A stretch of DNA of 64,000 bases from NCBI GenBank assembly GCA_010093705.1, contig MU006091.1:796702-860701 (forward strand), given 5' to 3'. Positions 21,755 through 33,747 of the stretch are shown piece by piece. A model generated the notes under the pieces. The model saw only the letters and a list, made by a program, of their open reading frames with translations, searched no databases and was not told where the DNA came from. The first letter of the stretch is position 1; every line of letters begins with the position of its first letter. This DNA comes from Patellaria atrata CBS 101060. Taxonomy: Eukaryota > Ascomycota > Dothideomycetes > Patellariales > Patellariaceae. The position numbers and the translations under genes were made by a program.

Positions 21755-22940
21755 ATGTCTGGAAGGCCTTCGACGCCACCGCAACTTAATGCACCAAGCA
21801 CCCTTCCTCAACCTCCTCTGACACCAGAGCAGGTGAGAAAACTCGTAGGTAAATTGCCTTTGTAATAAAAGATCGGAGTACAAGCTAACAGCGTCTTCGT
21901 AATAGGAAATTGACCGCTTGAAAGCTAAAGCGCTCCGCAACCAGAATCCTCCACCTGCCGCCCAAACTACACCTTCTGGATTCTTGGCGGGTCAGAAACG
22001 TCCACATTCCTCGATATCCTCCGCGCATTCGGCGAAGCCCAACCAGCGCGATGCCCGCCGACCTTCGCATTCTCCTCCCCAAGGCGCCGCTGCGCAGGCA
22101 AAAGATGACGGCATCAGACCGGCCAAGAAATTCGAAAAGTACATCGACTATGACTTCAGCAAGATGACAGACACGAAGGGTGGGTTTTTATCCTCAACCG
22201 ACGATCCCTATAATAAAGCTCTCCATGCGCCCGAAAAAGGTGAACAAAGGCCGGCACACATGACGCTCGCAGAATGGGAACGGCATCAACTGCTTAAGAC
22301 TTTACGTGCGCAGCGTGCGGGGCCTTTCGAACCAGGTATATCAGCGTTCTCTACCGATGCTAAAAAGTGTCACGATTGCGGGAGCCTTGAGATAGATTTC
22401 AAATGGGACGATATATTCAACTGCCAGGTTTGTAATCTGTGCAAGGAGAAGTTCCCGGACAAATATAGTCTCTTGACCAAGACGGAAGCAAGAGAGGACT
22501 ACTTGCTCACCGATCCTGAATTAAAAGACGAAAAGCTTCTACCACACCTGGACCGCCCAAACCCACACAAGTCCACTTGGAATAACATGCAGCTGTACCT
22601 ACGTTACCAGATTGAAGCTTACGCCTTCAGTGAGAGGAAATGGGGCAGTGCGGAAGCGTTAGACGCTGAGTTTGAGAGACGGCAAGCACAGACGAGGCAG
22701 AGAAAAGAGAAGAAGTTCAACGAGAAGCTAGAGGAGCTGAAAAAGAGAACGAGGGTAGAAGCGTATAGGAGGGCTAGGGCAAAGGGTGAGGATGGGCCGA
22801 AAGCCCAGTTTGGTGATCAGGTTGGGAGCAAAGGAAGGCACGAACACGAATGGGGCAGATCAGTTGAGGATCCGGAAACTGGCGTTAGCAAGAAAACCTG
22901 TGCGGAATGTGGAATGGAGGTTGAAGAAGTAGAGTTTTAA
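21755..22940 (+). CDS. RAD14: Nucleotide excision repair protein Rad14/XPA
   Basis: Two exons (21755-21832, 21906-22940) give 370 residues, close to 371 in yeast. The N-terminus is Pro/Ser-rich. KYIDYDFSKMTDTKGGFLSS and the zinc-binding segment beginning CHDCG and continuing to CQVCNLC, followed by FPDKYSLLTKTEAREDYLLT, are the XPA/Rad14 core. HPHKSTWNNMQLYLRYQIE-like residues (here PHKSTWNNMQLYLRYQIEA) and the basic helix after them complete the DNA-binding domain. The C-terminus has an extra CAEC pair. Rad14 binds damaged DNA and positions the incision complex during nucleotide excision repair. The intron (73 nt) keeps phase 0. Confidence 0.94.
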
Positions 22941-23864
22941 TGAGTATGATTCTGCAGGTAGACTCCCAGACTTGGCTGTATTAGTGGATTCTATAGCAGC
23001 TCAATTACTTAACCCTTGACGTCGTGACATTTGTATCTGAGCAGAAAAGTTATCTATTATGAGCGAGGTTTGGGTCTATCAGAGAGAGAGACCGCCCCCT
23101 GGCTTAAAGAGAGCTCGTCCGCCGTGCTTGGCACTCCCACTTTAGTCCCGTAGAATAGCCGCGGTTGATTCGGAGCGGAACCGGCGTAACTTCTCCACCG
23201 ACCTTCAAATCCCAGTACTACCTAAAGGTCCTTACTAGTAAATATGGACAGCAGTGACGACTAATTGAGGTGAGCCGTGAGAGCGCGCTGTCCCGCAAGG
23301 TAGACACAACCTTTCGCTTACATTGCACTCACATACATTGGATTCCACTTCCGTATCATACTGTCATCAAACTCTCTCCATCTATTATATATGTCGCCCC
23401 CTTTGCTGTAAACGCAATGACTCAGCCTTGACGCGAGAGTGGAAATATCTTATCCATCAGATGCCCGCTTCGTTATCGTATACCCTCAACAACCTCAACC
23501 GTCCCAAACCTTGTTCCACCGATTACTTTGCTTTTCCAACCCATTGGGCCTCTGTACTTGATCGAGGACAATTCAGAATATAATCGCGTGTGTCATAAGA
23601 GGGAGTTCTCACGCCGAAGAAGCCAGCCTTAGCCTCCAATATCCCCTCGATTCGTTAACATACACCTCTGCGCTTTTACTACCAACGGGTTCGATTTACC
23701 TTCAACACATGCTTCAACCCGTGAAATACATTGTTTAAAGTGTAATCAAGATCTACTCAACGGAAGTCTCTTTTACAATCCCGCCTACAACTTGAAGATT
23801 CTCTATAAAATACTCGCAGCGCGTCATATCTCATTTAATAGCTGGCCAGCCGGTGAGATTAGCA
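22941..23864. other. HSF1 upstream region with candidate short upstream ORFs
   Basis: About 920 bases between RAD14 and HSF1. Three short frames starting with ATG lie upstream of HSF1 (23417-23431, 23461-23583, 23709-23738). A CCCCT sequence near 23094 resembles a stress response element. A TATAAAA box is at 23804-23810. I did not find a clear array of inverted nGAAn units. Which ATGs are transcribed depends on the unknown start site. Confidence 0.4.
23804..23810 (+). promoter_or_regulatory. Candidate TATA box of HSF1
   Basis: TATAAAA lies 55 bases before the HSF1 start codon. Its position would give a leader of only about 20-30 bases if used, which would exclude the upstream ORFs. The match is perfect, but such motifs are common in AT-rich DNA. 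Confidence 0.3.
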
Positions 23865-26190
23865 ATGTCAGGTCAATTATCATCGCGAAAAAGGCCCGCA
23901 CCTGGGACCTCTCCACTTGTGCAGCAACAACCGCAAGTACAAGTACAGAATGGGTTTGAGTTCCCAGCCGGAGCAGATAATACGATGCTTCCCGATGATC
24001 AGATGTACTCCTGGAATGATTCGGGCGGATTAAATAACGTAACAAGTTCTTATGCTGAGGGACCTGTGTACGATGCGAATTCGTTTCCCGCCAACGTTGC
24101 CGCTCAAGGCACTACGCAACAACCACTGGTTTTTTCGAACCAACTGGTACGTCGAAACCAAAATAATCAAGTTGCGCGAGGTCATTTTACAAACCCGAGT
24201 GAATGGCAAGACACGAACAACCCGATTATCCCACAATCGGATTTTGACGAGGATGAGGAACAATTAGAGCAGAAGGCTTTAGAGGCTAAAAAAGAAGCTC
24301 AGCGAAAGCGCAAACAGATACCCCCGTTTGTGCAGAAACTTAGCAGGTAAGGACGAAAATCCCTGAATGATTGACAGAACTAACTCCATTTCTAGCTTTC
24401 TCGACGAGTCAAACAATACAGACCTGATACGCTGGTCCGATGATGGAAGATCATTCATAGTGCTCGACGAAGACGAATTCGCGAAGACCCTGATTCCAGA
24501 ATTGTTCAAACACAATAATTATGCGTCGTTTGTTCGCCAATTGAATATGTATGGATTTCATAAGAAGGTCGGGCTATCGGATAATTCGATGAGAGCCAGC
24601 GAGAAGAAATCGAAGACCCCAAGTGAATACTGGAACAAATATTTCCGAAGAGGTAGACCGGAGCTACTATGGTTGATCCAGAAACCTAAGAATCCACCAT
24701 CAACAGCCAAGCGGAAAAGAGGGGAGGATGATAAGGGCAAAGGAGCAGCGGACAGTGATGAGGAAGGGAAGAAATATGGTCCCGACGGTGAAAATTCATC
24801 AAGACCACAATTACCAAGTCTTACGGGGACTCAAGATATGGCTCTCATCCCTAGGTCTGAGATCCAAGGGCTACGTCAGGAATTACAGCAACTACAGAAT
24901 CAGCAAAGGTTCATCTCTGGTGTCATTCAAAACTTTCGCAGATCGAATGATCAACTGCGACAACAGACCATGGCATTTCAGAAAATGCATGAACGACATG
25001 AATCGTCCATTAATGCAATTCTTACCTTTTTGGCAACGTTTTATAACCGCAGTCTTGAGGGCCAGGGTCAAAATATGCAGGATATGTTTGCTCATGTCAT
25101 GCCGCAAACAAATCAAACTCATGGCAGCGTCGTTGATGTTGGCGAAGACTTTCAAATGGACCCCCAGCAGGCTCAACCAGGGCGATACACGAAGAAACCG
25201 CTTGCTCTTCTTCCGGCTCCGGTAATAAAGGATGCAACTTTTCCACCTAGTCGTGTAATCAATTCCTCCCGACCGGCTTTGAACACCCAACAGAAGAGAA
25301 CTAGCCAACCGCGCGTTTTTTCCCAAAACCAAGGTAATGCCCAACCGAGCCGATTCACAGAGGTTTCTGCATCTCCAACTATTAAGGATGAAGTGGCTAC
25401 TCCTGATTCAACTAACTTACCCGAGACACCAACCATGATTGACGTACTGAACTCTGTGAACGCAAGCAATACACCCACCGGCCCCGCAGAGTTCGATTTC
25501 TCTTCCGCACTTTCCAATTATCAAAATGCCGACGGTAATACTCCCCTTCCCCTTACACCGCAACAGCGTGATGATATGCTTTCCCTGATGGTAGCGAATA
25601 CGCCCGGTAATGGTGATAACCCCTTATCAGCTTCAGCTACCGCGCCACAGCTCCCGTCCTTAGAACAATTTGACAATTCGCAAGAGCAACTTGATATGCT
25701 CCAGAAACTTCAGGAGCAGCAGGCAAGCAAGGTGCAACACCTAGCTGATAGACTCCAACCATTAAGCCCTACGGGTAGTATTCCGGGATTAGAAATGGGG
25801 AACTTCGTGGGTGATCCAGGCCAGTTCGATCTTAATAGCTTCATTAACTCAGACGACTATTTTCCGGACCAAGGGATCGGTGATACCGCCGATACTACAA
25901 ATATTGGCGATAGTCTGGCTGATCATAGTAATGGCAACGGAAACCTCAATCTTGACCTTAATTGGGATTTGCCTAGCGGTACTAACCCCAGGAACCTAGA
26001 TCAGGGGTATAGCAACCAAACTTTCGACAATACTTTCGAGGATGGGTTGCTCATGCCTAGTGCTGCCGATGGTGGGGGAAGAGTGGAAAGCGTGAGCTCT
26101 GAAGCTACGAGCCCTGCAAATACTCTTGGTGGGGATGAGGATCTAGGGAGGGAAGCTGCAAGCCCTAGGAAGCGGCTACGGAGGGGGTGA
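23865..26190 (+). CDS. HSF1: Heat shock transcription factor
   Basis: Two exons (23865-24346, 24396-26190) encode 758 residues. A disordered N-terminal region of about 150 residues precedes the HSF DNA-binding domain (about 152-255), which includes IPPFVQKLSSFLDES, IRWSDDGRSFIV and FKHNNYASFVRQLNMYGFHK, the recognition helix. The intron splits this domain inside the first helix (phase 2), a common position. A trimerising coiled coil follows at about 318-395 (IQGLRQELQQLQNQQRFISG), then a long Ser/Thr/Gln/Asn-rich activation region. A basic tail, PRKRLRRG, ends the protein. It should trimerise on heat or proteotoxic stress and activate chaperone genes. An upstream in-frame GTG was ignored. Confidence 0.95.
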
Positions 26191-27047
26191 TGATGAAGAA
26201 GGGCTCTTGAGATAAATAGTGGTTAAGGATGGGGTTTGGTAGGCAACGCTGTAGGGCGGGATAGAATCAGGTGAGGGCGATCTTACGATGTCATGTCCAA
26301 CGAGGTTCATTTGTTTTCGTCTCCACATACCCACCGGATATATGGCGTTCGATTTCGGAAGGCAACAAAAGAGAAAAATGCGAAGGTTCTGTGTCTATAA
26401 TATGGTCTGTCTGGCCGCCCAAATACCACATATCTATAGACTACAAATGGAGATCTTTCTCTATTATGCAGGTTGTATATCAATCATTTGTACTCATGAT
26501 TAGAAATGACAGACATAGAGCTCTCACCACTAACTGGTAATCACACTATGCTAACTTCTCTTATAATTCCCTTCTACCAATAAATCACACCCATAATCAA
26601 ATAATTTCACAATGTTTCCAGACACTGTTTCCTAGACGTTGCAAGGATATAGAGTTGTATATGTAGTTCAAAAATTGTGAGGATATTCATAACGTGTACT
26701 CATTGGTCGGCTTTGCTCGAGTCTGTCATCCCTCGATCTCCAGAGCCTCTTTTTCTAATGAATGGCATCAAACATCACACGCTAAGGGAGAATAACTTGT
26801 ATGACGACTAACTGTGTTATGATTTATTGTGTGAAGACTAAATACTATTACGTGAACACAGAAATATGTACGTCTAAATTATACCAAGTTCATACTCCTC
26901 CATAAGTTGAAGGTAATTCTCGCAGCTTCAAAATATATCACTAAAAATTGAACGAACATCGTAAGGTAGCCTTTTATGAGATGTAGAATTTTAAGCATGA
27001 CCCCAAAAGAAAGAGTAAGAACCAATCAATCATAGAAGAAAACACTA
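26191..27047. other. AT-rich gene-free stretch
   Basis: About 850 bases downstream of HSF1. The first part is presumably its 3' untranslated region. The remainder is AT-rich, with no coding frame and no clear repeat until the A-rich tract at about 27048. Confidence 0.45.
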
Positions 27048-27253
27048 AAACATGAAAAAAGAAAAAAAGAAAAGAAAAGAAAAGCAAAACAGTTCCTACG
27101 CCTTCCGTAGAAGGCGTAGTACATCTGCTACCCTAACTGGGGTCCGAGATATTAGGGCAATTTGCCCCCTCGAGGAGTCGAATCCAGGACCTGTTGGTGT
27201 AGTTGGCCCGACAGATGTGGTGGGAGTATCCCACCACTAGGCCACAGATCCTG
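27048..27253 (-). mobile_element. Candidate tRNA-related SINE
   Basis: Read on the minus strand, this stretch begins with matches to both RNA polymerase III internal promoter boxes: TGGCCTAGTGG at 27244-27234 (A box) and GATTCGACTCC at 27184-27174 (B box, one mismatch). They are about 50 bp apart, as in tRNA genes. The arms do not pair as a tRNA: positions expected for the acceptor stem do not match. A body of about 75 bp follows, with a 10-bp hairpin, then a T/C-rich tail (27048-27084). A tRNA-like head, unrelated body and simple tail is the layout of a SINE. No target-site duplication is obvious, and only one copy is in the window. Confidence 0.35.
27096..27119. repeat. Perfect 10-bp inverted repeat with 4-nt loop
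   Basis: CTACGCCTTC, loop CGTA, then GAAGGCGTAG, a perfect hairpin within the candidate SINE body. It could be a structural feature of the element's RNA. Confidence 0.85.
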
Positions 27254-27291
27254 GGTTATGGAAAGAAGACACGAATTGTTTGTCCATAACC
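27254..27291. repeat. 9-bp inverted repeat next to the SINE-like element
   Basis: GGTTATGGA at 27254-27262 and TCCATAACC at 27283-27291 are exact inverted copies separated by 20 bases. They lie immediately outside the A-box end of the candidate SINE. The arms are short, so chance is possible. Confidence 0.6.
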
Positions 27292-28020
27292 TGAATGGGG
27301 AAAGAACGTGCTGGACAACTGAAAACAACTTCATGAGGGATGGACAGACCCCTAAACTACCATCCCATCGAGAGAAAGCTTACATATGGATGCATGCTCC
27401 TTCTTATAGTCGTTTAAAGTCACCTTTGAAACTAGGGATACATCCTGTTGTTTCCGGATCTTCCTCCATTACTTCGTCATCAAAGGAGAGTCCGTATTTG
27501 GCAGACACAGCCCTACGCGTTTTAGCATGTAATCATTTATGTGATTACTTACTACTTATCTGAGATTGAGCGCGCTGGGTCTAGAGGCGGATACTTCTTA
27601 AGAGCTGAACAAGAAGCGTGAGGAAGAACTCCTAGGACTAACCCTTTAGGAAAACTTGTTATACGAGAGTGGTGTGGGTTAGTTCGTCTGAGGAAATGGT
27701 AGAGATTCCAAAAAGATATTTATCACGAATGGATAATTGCAAACTTTAGGTTCGAAAAAAACATTACGATTATGCCTCTATCTAACAAATGAATGTACTT
27801 TTCAAACGAATGGTGAGTCCTCTACTTCCTCCCCACTATCCGAGCCTCAGTCCTCAACCCATCCTTCTATGAAAAAACATAACCGACCCATGCATAAACC
27901 GACCAAATACACAAAGCTTTACGCTCGTACTGTGCTAAACAGAAGCTCAGCAGTTCCAAATCCCTCTCGAACCCTTGCGACGGTATCTTGCGTACGGAGT
28001 AGTCATCACGAAACCTTAGA
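27292..28020. other. Gene-free stretch
   Basis: About 730 bases with no convincing frame. The open frame at 27737-28195 on the plus strand is mostly the mirror of the Ser/Thr-rich gene on the other strand. Nothing else is recognised. Confidence 0.4.
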
Positions 28021-28552
28021 CTACGGTGAAGTCGTCGTCGTTACGGTCTCAGTGCCGGTTGCGGTGGTGCTAGCATCGGAGGTAGCAGTTACGGTGACCG
28101 TGACGGCTTCCGTTTCGGAGGAGCTGCTCGAAATGTCGGTAGGTGCCGTGGAGGTCATAGTAATAGTGACGATCGGACTGGATGTCTTACAGTGAAATGT
28201 CAGTGGCAGAGCTGAAACCCGACGAGATCACTACAGTAGAAGTAATGACCCTGATGGAGGTGGTGCTCACTGTTGTGGTTGCCGTGGTGCTCGTCGTGAA
28301 AGTTGAAGAGGTTAGTCCAAGCTCGCACGGGATACATATGGAGGAAGAGGAGGACGACGACACGGTTGGAGCGGGCTAGGGAAATCGTCAGCAAGCTATC
28401 AAGATCGTAATGACAATAGAAACTTTAAGAGCCGTCCAAAAGCGAGATGATTGATAACTTACGGCATTGAAACCGGGAGGAGTAGGGTACGCGGGATAGG
28501 CTGGATAGGTGGGATAAGGGGGGAAGGCGGTAACTTGAGGATGAGGAGCCAT
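28021..28552 (-). CDS. Pro/Tyr- and Ser/Thr-rich protein with an interrupted frame
   Basis: Exon 1 (28552-28463) encodes 30 residues starting MAPHPQVTAFPPYPTYPAYP and ends at a GTAAGT donor. Exon 2 starts at 28375 after a CCCTAG acceptor, in phase, and encodes a run of Ser then Thr-rich sequence (STFTTSTTATTTVSTTS). That frame stops at TAA 28189-28187. From there a second frame continues for about 55 codons with the same Ser/Thr/Val composition (ETEAVTVTVTATSDASTT) to TAG at 28023-28021. The two parts could be joined by a 46-nt intron with a weak GTCGGG donor, a good CTGAC branch and a CAG acceptor. A frameshift mutation or an assembly indel is equally possible. No known domain. Confidence 0.42.
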
Positions 28553-29897
28553 TGTGAAAGATTGTCTTTAAAGTATACAATTGCTGGCAGTCTCGGTTAC
28601 CCTCTCCCGTTCCTGGTTTCAAGTTTTTGGAATGATTTTGACGAAGACAAAGTTGAGAACAAAGGTAAAAGGAGAAGGGGAAAGAAACAGCTTCATATAA
28701 ACAACAGCGTCAGACGCAGGATAGCCTGGAACAGCTAACGTCATGATATTGGTATTTGAGAACAGCACGGACTTCATCTCAAAGGTGATTGCATCTCGAG
28801 ATGGTTGGGGATGCTACTGGCCCTATGAGGTCTAGGCAGAAGATTGGACAGGAATCAAGTGGATATCATATACGACATATCCCCTCTATTTACTGTAGTC
28901 TAAGGAGACAACAGAAAGAGTGCTTATTGGAACAGTGTATAACGGAAAAAAAAGGTATAGTCAAGAGAGACTCAGATATCGATGCAGGTACAGCGCTAGG
29001 CTTTTTTAAGTTTACTTTGTACGTCCATACCCGGTGGATCAATTTACGAATTGAGTCGTAGTGACGGATAGTGGCCGATAGTGGCCGTAGTGGGGACACG
29101 GCGGGTAAGTTTGATTCAACTTCTGTTCATTCGCCCTGACGCCGCTTGTCAGTTCTAGTCGGATGATACCAACTCGTTGCCGTCGTGATGAGCAAGAAAC
29201 ACGGTTCTAGCACGCATCATTTTAGGAGTCTCACCTTATCCTCGATCCACCCTCCGTTATAGACATTTCGTGGTAAGCTACTGTACCTCTACTTTAGAAT
29301 CTGTGTCCCAGGCTTTTCTCGGACGATCAACGCGCATCGAAACCTTCTCTTCACCTCATCGTTGACATTTTCCAGCATCCGTAAGGTACTTTCTCCTTAC
29401 TAGCTACCCCCTTCTCTTTATCAGTGCTCCGGCACTCATGTGATTTTTAATTTAGCTTGGATATCCACGAGCTGGTTTTCTACTTTAGCCCTATCGTGTT
29501 GTTGAATCCGAATAGAGGAAAATGTCCACTTATCGCACATCCATAAGATATCTGAATCTCTTCCCAGCCTCCCTAGTCCCCACTCGCGCTATTTTGTCGA
29601 ATCACATATTGTGATAATGGATGGCGCCACCTTTTCGTCAAATCTAAAGACTGAACGAAATATGCTCTTGTATAATACAGTTACGTCAATTGGGTGGGTT
29701 GTGAACAGAACTAACACTGGACTAGATAGTGGTAATTGCAAGATGAGCATTATTTTGTAGTTAGTGTTACATATTCGAAGAGAATTTTTCTGCTTGAATC
29801 CTGCAAAAGTGTTCGCGTCAACGCCTAGCGCTATGCAATAATCAAACACCCAAACTTCCCCGATAAATGATAATACGATGCTGTGATGTTGAGGAGC
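28553..29897. other. Gene-poor region between two minus-strand genes
   Basis: About 1.35 kb. A 10-base unit GATAGTGGCC is tandemly duplicated at 29067-29086. Several open segments between 29190 and 29549 look protein-like, but joining them would need an intron of only 25 nt, so I do not call a gene. The last 300 bases are presumably the CTR9 3' region. Confidence 0.4.
29067..29086 (+). repeat. Tandem duplication of a 10-bp unit
   Basis: GATAGTGGCC occurs twice in succession, followed by a partial third copy (GTAGTGGGG). Non-coding context. Confidence 0.7.
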
Positions 29898-32800
29898 TTA
29901 GGTCGAGTCACTCTCATTACTTCCGCTAAAAGCATCTTTCATGGGAATATCGGCATCATTCTCAAGGGCCTCTTCATCTTCGTCATCGTCTTCGATAACG
30001 CGTGTGGTCTTCTTACGTGGTTGCGAGACCGGCCCCCCTTCCTCATCCTCATCGGCCATAGATTCTTCAGCCCCGCTCCCAGGAGTATTGATCTTGGCAG
30101 CCAATCCTTCGTTCCCGTTCATCTGCGCGAGTGCTTCATCATCTTCATCGCTATCCACGATACGTTCACTAGATTTGTATTTGCTCGATGTCTTGGACTT
30201 CCGTTCGAGCTTCCTCTTCTTCTTTTGGCGAGGTCTTTCGTCCCCAGACGATGCAGGCGTAGCAGACGCAGCCGTCGATCTGCGTTTACTACCTCCGTCT
30301 GATACTTCCCCATCTGTCTCATCCTCTTCTCCGCCAGTCTTCTTCTTTCGTTTGGCACCTCCCTTCTTCTTTACCCTCTTTCTCCTCTCGCCTGTCTCGG
30401 AATCGGTCGTCATCTCAGCCTCTTCCCTCCGTCTCTCTTCTTCTGCCCGTAGCTCAGCTAATTCGCGATCCTTTTCTTGCATCTTTTGACGTTCCTCTGC
30501 AATCTTCCGCTTCTGCTCATTTGCAGCTTCCTCGGCTTGTCTCCGCGCTTCCTCACGTTTCCTAATCTCGGCTTCACGAGCTTCTCGTGCTTGTTGTAGA
30601 CGGGCCGCGTGCTTTTGTTCATATTCCCGTTGGTTTTGAACAGCACGTTCGAGCTGTTTTCGCATGGTATTACGACCCATATTAGCACGCTGTTCAATGT
30701 CACCTCTTGGGAAAGGAGGGTTGGGTGACTTCGCAATGGCGCTGAACGATTCGATGGCTTGGTCCAGACCTAACGCAGCAGTTTCGACTTCTTCAAGTGT
30801 TCGTTGCGAATCTGGAAGTGTGTAGATTAGTTGTGCTATTTGGATCTGTACAAATGCAACGTTGAATTTAAAGTGGATCTGTTCAGGTGCAACCTCAAGA
30901 GCCTGTCAGGAGAAATTAGTAATGCCTTATATCACATCACACGTAGACACGTACCCTTTGAGAGTACTCCAGTGAAGTCTTCATTGCCTGTACACTCTTT
31001 TCCTGTTTGCCTTTCATAAGCCACACACGGCCTAGACATGCTAGGACTTGAGGATCTCTTGCTCTATCTTTCGCTAGCGCAGTTTCATACTGTCCATAGT
31101 TAGTTTCCATTATAAAGGAATAGTCAAAGTCGTGATACTCACATTCTCAATAGCTCGAGAGTACTGTTTCAGCTCGCAAAAGGCATGACCAAGGTTCACA
31201 AAGACGCTCGCATCCTTCATCGTCTCTCGGACCTTGAGAAAGATTTGAACCGCAGTACCGAAGTCTTTCTTATCCTCAACGAGAGCAATTCCGATTCCCT
31301 GCGCCGCGTACGCGTTGCGCGGATCTAGTTGAAGAGCTTTGTCGAAGAACTCAACCGCTTTCTCGTACATCTTTCGACGCTTTTCCTTCTCTTGGTCGGT
31401 TTCTCTGCGCATCTCACGAGCAATGGATAGATAAATGTTACCCATACCTGTTAGGGAGTACCTGTCGTGCTTGTCAAACTGCTGTAAAGTGTGCTTATAA
31501 TGTCTCTGTTCTTGATCTTCGGCAAAATTGGAGGTCCGCTTTTTCGCTTTGCTCAAGTACCAACCGTATAATGATCGTACTTCCAGATTAGCAGCTTCAT
31601 TTTGGAACAACTTTGAGATAGCTTTCGGACCTTCATCTGTAGGACTTTGTCGGAGAGCAATATATGTCAAACGTGTATTGGCATCTGTATAGTCTTGATG
31701 TCGTTCCAAAAGTCCTTCATAAACTTTCTTCGCTTCATCAAGTAGACCTTCAGCTTCATAAGTGCGAGCGAGGTTGTAACTGATAGTGGTGACGAGTGCG
31801 TCTGAATCGGCATCGGGATTTTTCTGCCCAATGTTGATACATGCATTCAAAGCGGTCTGGAATAATTCTCGAGCGAGCGGGTACTTCTCTGCCTGGTAAT
31901 GGAAGCATCCCATGTTGTTAGTTAACTCCGGTGGCAACATTGTCCGCAGTGCATTCTTTAGGGCAACCGGATCATCTATGTCGTCAGGTTTGTCTTCCTC
32001 GGGTATCCCTTCCATTTCTATTTCCTCTACTTGTTGCAGGCACTGTAGACTCTTATCCGGATGCTCAACTTCGTACAACCTTGCTAGATTCAGTAACACT
32101 GCAGAGTCAGGAGATGCACGCCGTTTCGGATCCTTCCACGCTAAGCGTACAGATTCGAGCAGTGAGATAGCTTTCTTAGCTTCTGCTGACTTGTCCTCTT
32201 TGATGTTTGCGGTTTGTGATGAGAAGACATCCTCTGCATACAGAGTCCCAAGCAGTGTCATTGCCTCTGTACTCTTAGATTGCTGAATTATCTTTTCCAA
32301 GCGGAATTTCGCTCCATCGTAGTCTTGAGTCAATGCTTTTATCTGAGCAATCCCAAATTTCGCGGGGAGGTAGCCTCGCTCATCACCACCACGTGCTTGG
32401 TCAGCTTTAAGATAGTATTCGCTTGCTTTGTCAATATCATCTTCAAAATGTTCTTTCCTCGCAAGTAAGTACCATCCATCACTTGCGATTGCGTTAACAT
32501 CGGTCAATTCAATCGCTCGACGAGCGAGACGTTCCACTTGCTGTGTCTGTTTCCGGGTTAGGAAGTAGCTAGCGAAGGTTGAACAAGTCAATGGAAGCTT
32601 GTCATCTAATTTGAACGACTTCTGTGTATACTGCATGATAGCTTTTCGGTAGGTTGCCGCAAAGTTCGGATCTGTAGGCACGAATTGTGAGCTACTGTTG
32701 AGATGGTAGAGTCCAAGAAGGATATTCGCTATCTTCGAATCCGGATTCTATGAAGACGTCATGTTAGCGCACGGTAAGTCAATATTTTCTTTTCTTAGGA

Positions 32801-33747
32801 GACGGGGAGGAACTAATTACCAATTCAAGAGATCGCTCCCATGCCGTTTTTGCATCGTCTTTATGTCCAAGTTGCCAGAAACAGCACCCAATACCGATAC
32901 GAGGATCTGGATCTATGAGCTCAGGTGAGCGTTCCATGACAGCCTGATAACATTGCAACGCCTCCGCATACTTTCCCAAGGAATATTGCACTCGTGCTTT
33001 TCCAAGGACTGCCATCAAATTGCGGCCCCCAGAAGCTCGAAGTGCATCATCAAAGCATTTCGATGCCTGCCTAAGAGTATCAATGCGTTCCGGGTTATCC
33101 TGCGACCCGGAGCCGGGTTTTGTCGGCGGTTGCAAAGAGGCGCGCAGGAGGTAGAGTACGCCACGGGCAAGGAACAACGGGGGATATGAAGGACTAATTC
33201 GAGATGCTTCATTCAATGTGCCGGTAGCCGATTGTATGTAGTAGTCCTTAGTCCTTGCTTCGGAGGCCAACTGACCCTCTATCCATTCTCAGTTCACCAT
33301 ACAAGGTAATGGGAATGCTTCGACAGCGAACCGATGCCTGAACTCACCTGGTTTTACGCGAGGTGCCTCTCTGCACTTCCAAAGGTACAGCCAGCAAAGA
33401 CAACTCAATATGCTGAGTTTATCATCAGACCTGCCCCTGCTCAATGCGGCCAAGCTCTTCGTCATGATATCGATTGCATGTTCAACTTTCTTCTGCTTCG
33501 CGTACGCAAGCGCGATCATCATCCAATACTTTTTCTCAACATTCTCGTTCTCAAGTAGTGTGCACAGCTCCGTAGGGTCATCCAAGAGCTCCAAAAGGTC
33601 AACTTCCACCACTTCCCCATCGTCGCCAACTCCCACTGGGACATCCACAGCGTCGGGCACATCCGTGAAGCGAAGAGACCCTACGCCATTTTCATTACTA
33701 TTGTGACCATTCATGCCGTTGGTAAGTCCGTTTTGGACGGCGGCCAT
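29898..33747 (-). CDS. CTR9: Paf1 complex subunit Ctr9 (TPR protein)
   Basis: Five exons (33747-33348, 33278-32821, 32747-31143, 31089-30955, 30902-29898) join in phase to 1200 residues. After a variable N-terminus (MAAVQNGLTNG) comes DPTELCTLLENE, the usual Ctr9 beginning. Many tetratricopeptide repeats follow, with recognisable pieces such as PPLFLARGVLYLLRASLQ, LDPRNAYAAQGIGIALVED and ALEVAPEQIHFKFNVAF. From about residue 920 a long Arg/Glu/Lys coiled coil precedes an acidic, Lys-rich tail with SDEDDE motifs. Ctr9 scaffolds the Paf1 complex, which travels with RNA polymerase II and supports histone modification and elongation. The ATG at 33747 matches relatives; an open stretch upstream lacks an ATG. 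The gene is divergent from LAS21. Confidence 0.94.

Noticed and set aside
27160-27253. A functional tRNA gene on the minus strand
   Set aside because: Both internal promoter boxes are present, but the seven bases before the A box (GGATCTG) cannot pair with the bases after the T arm, and the T stem has mismatches. A SINE-like origin fits better.
29190-29549. A small spliced gene joining LARIILGVSPYPRS, RLFSDDQRASKPSLHLI and LDIHELVFYFSPIVLL segments
   Set aside because: The segments look protein-like and share phases, but the first join needs an intron of 25 nt, far below the 41-nt minimum seen elsewhere in the window, and no start codon fits.
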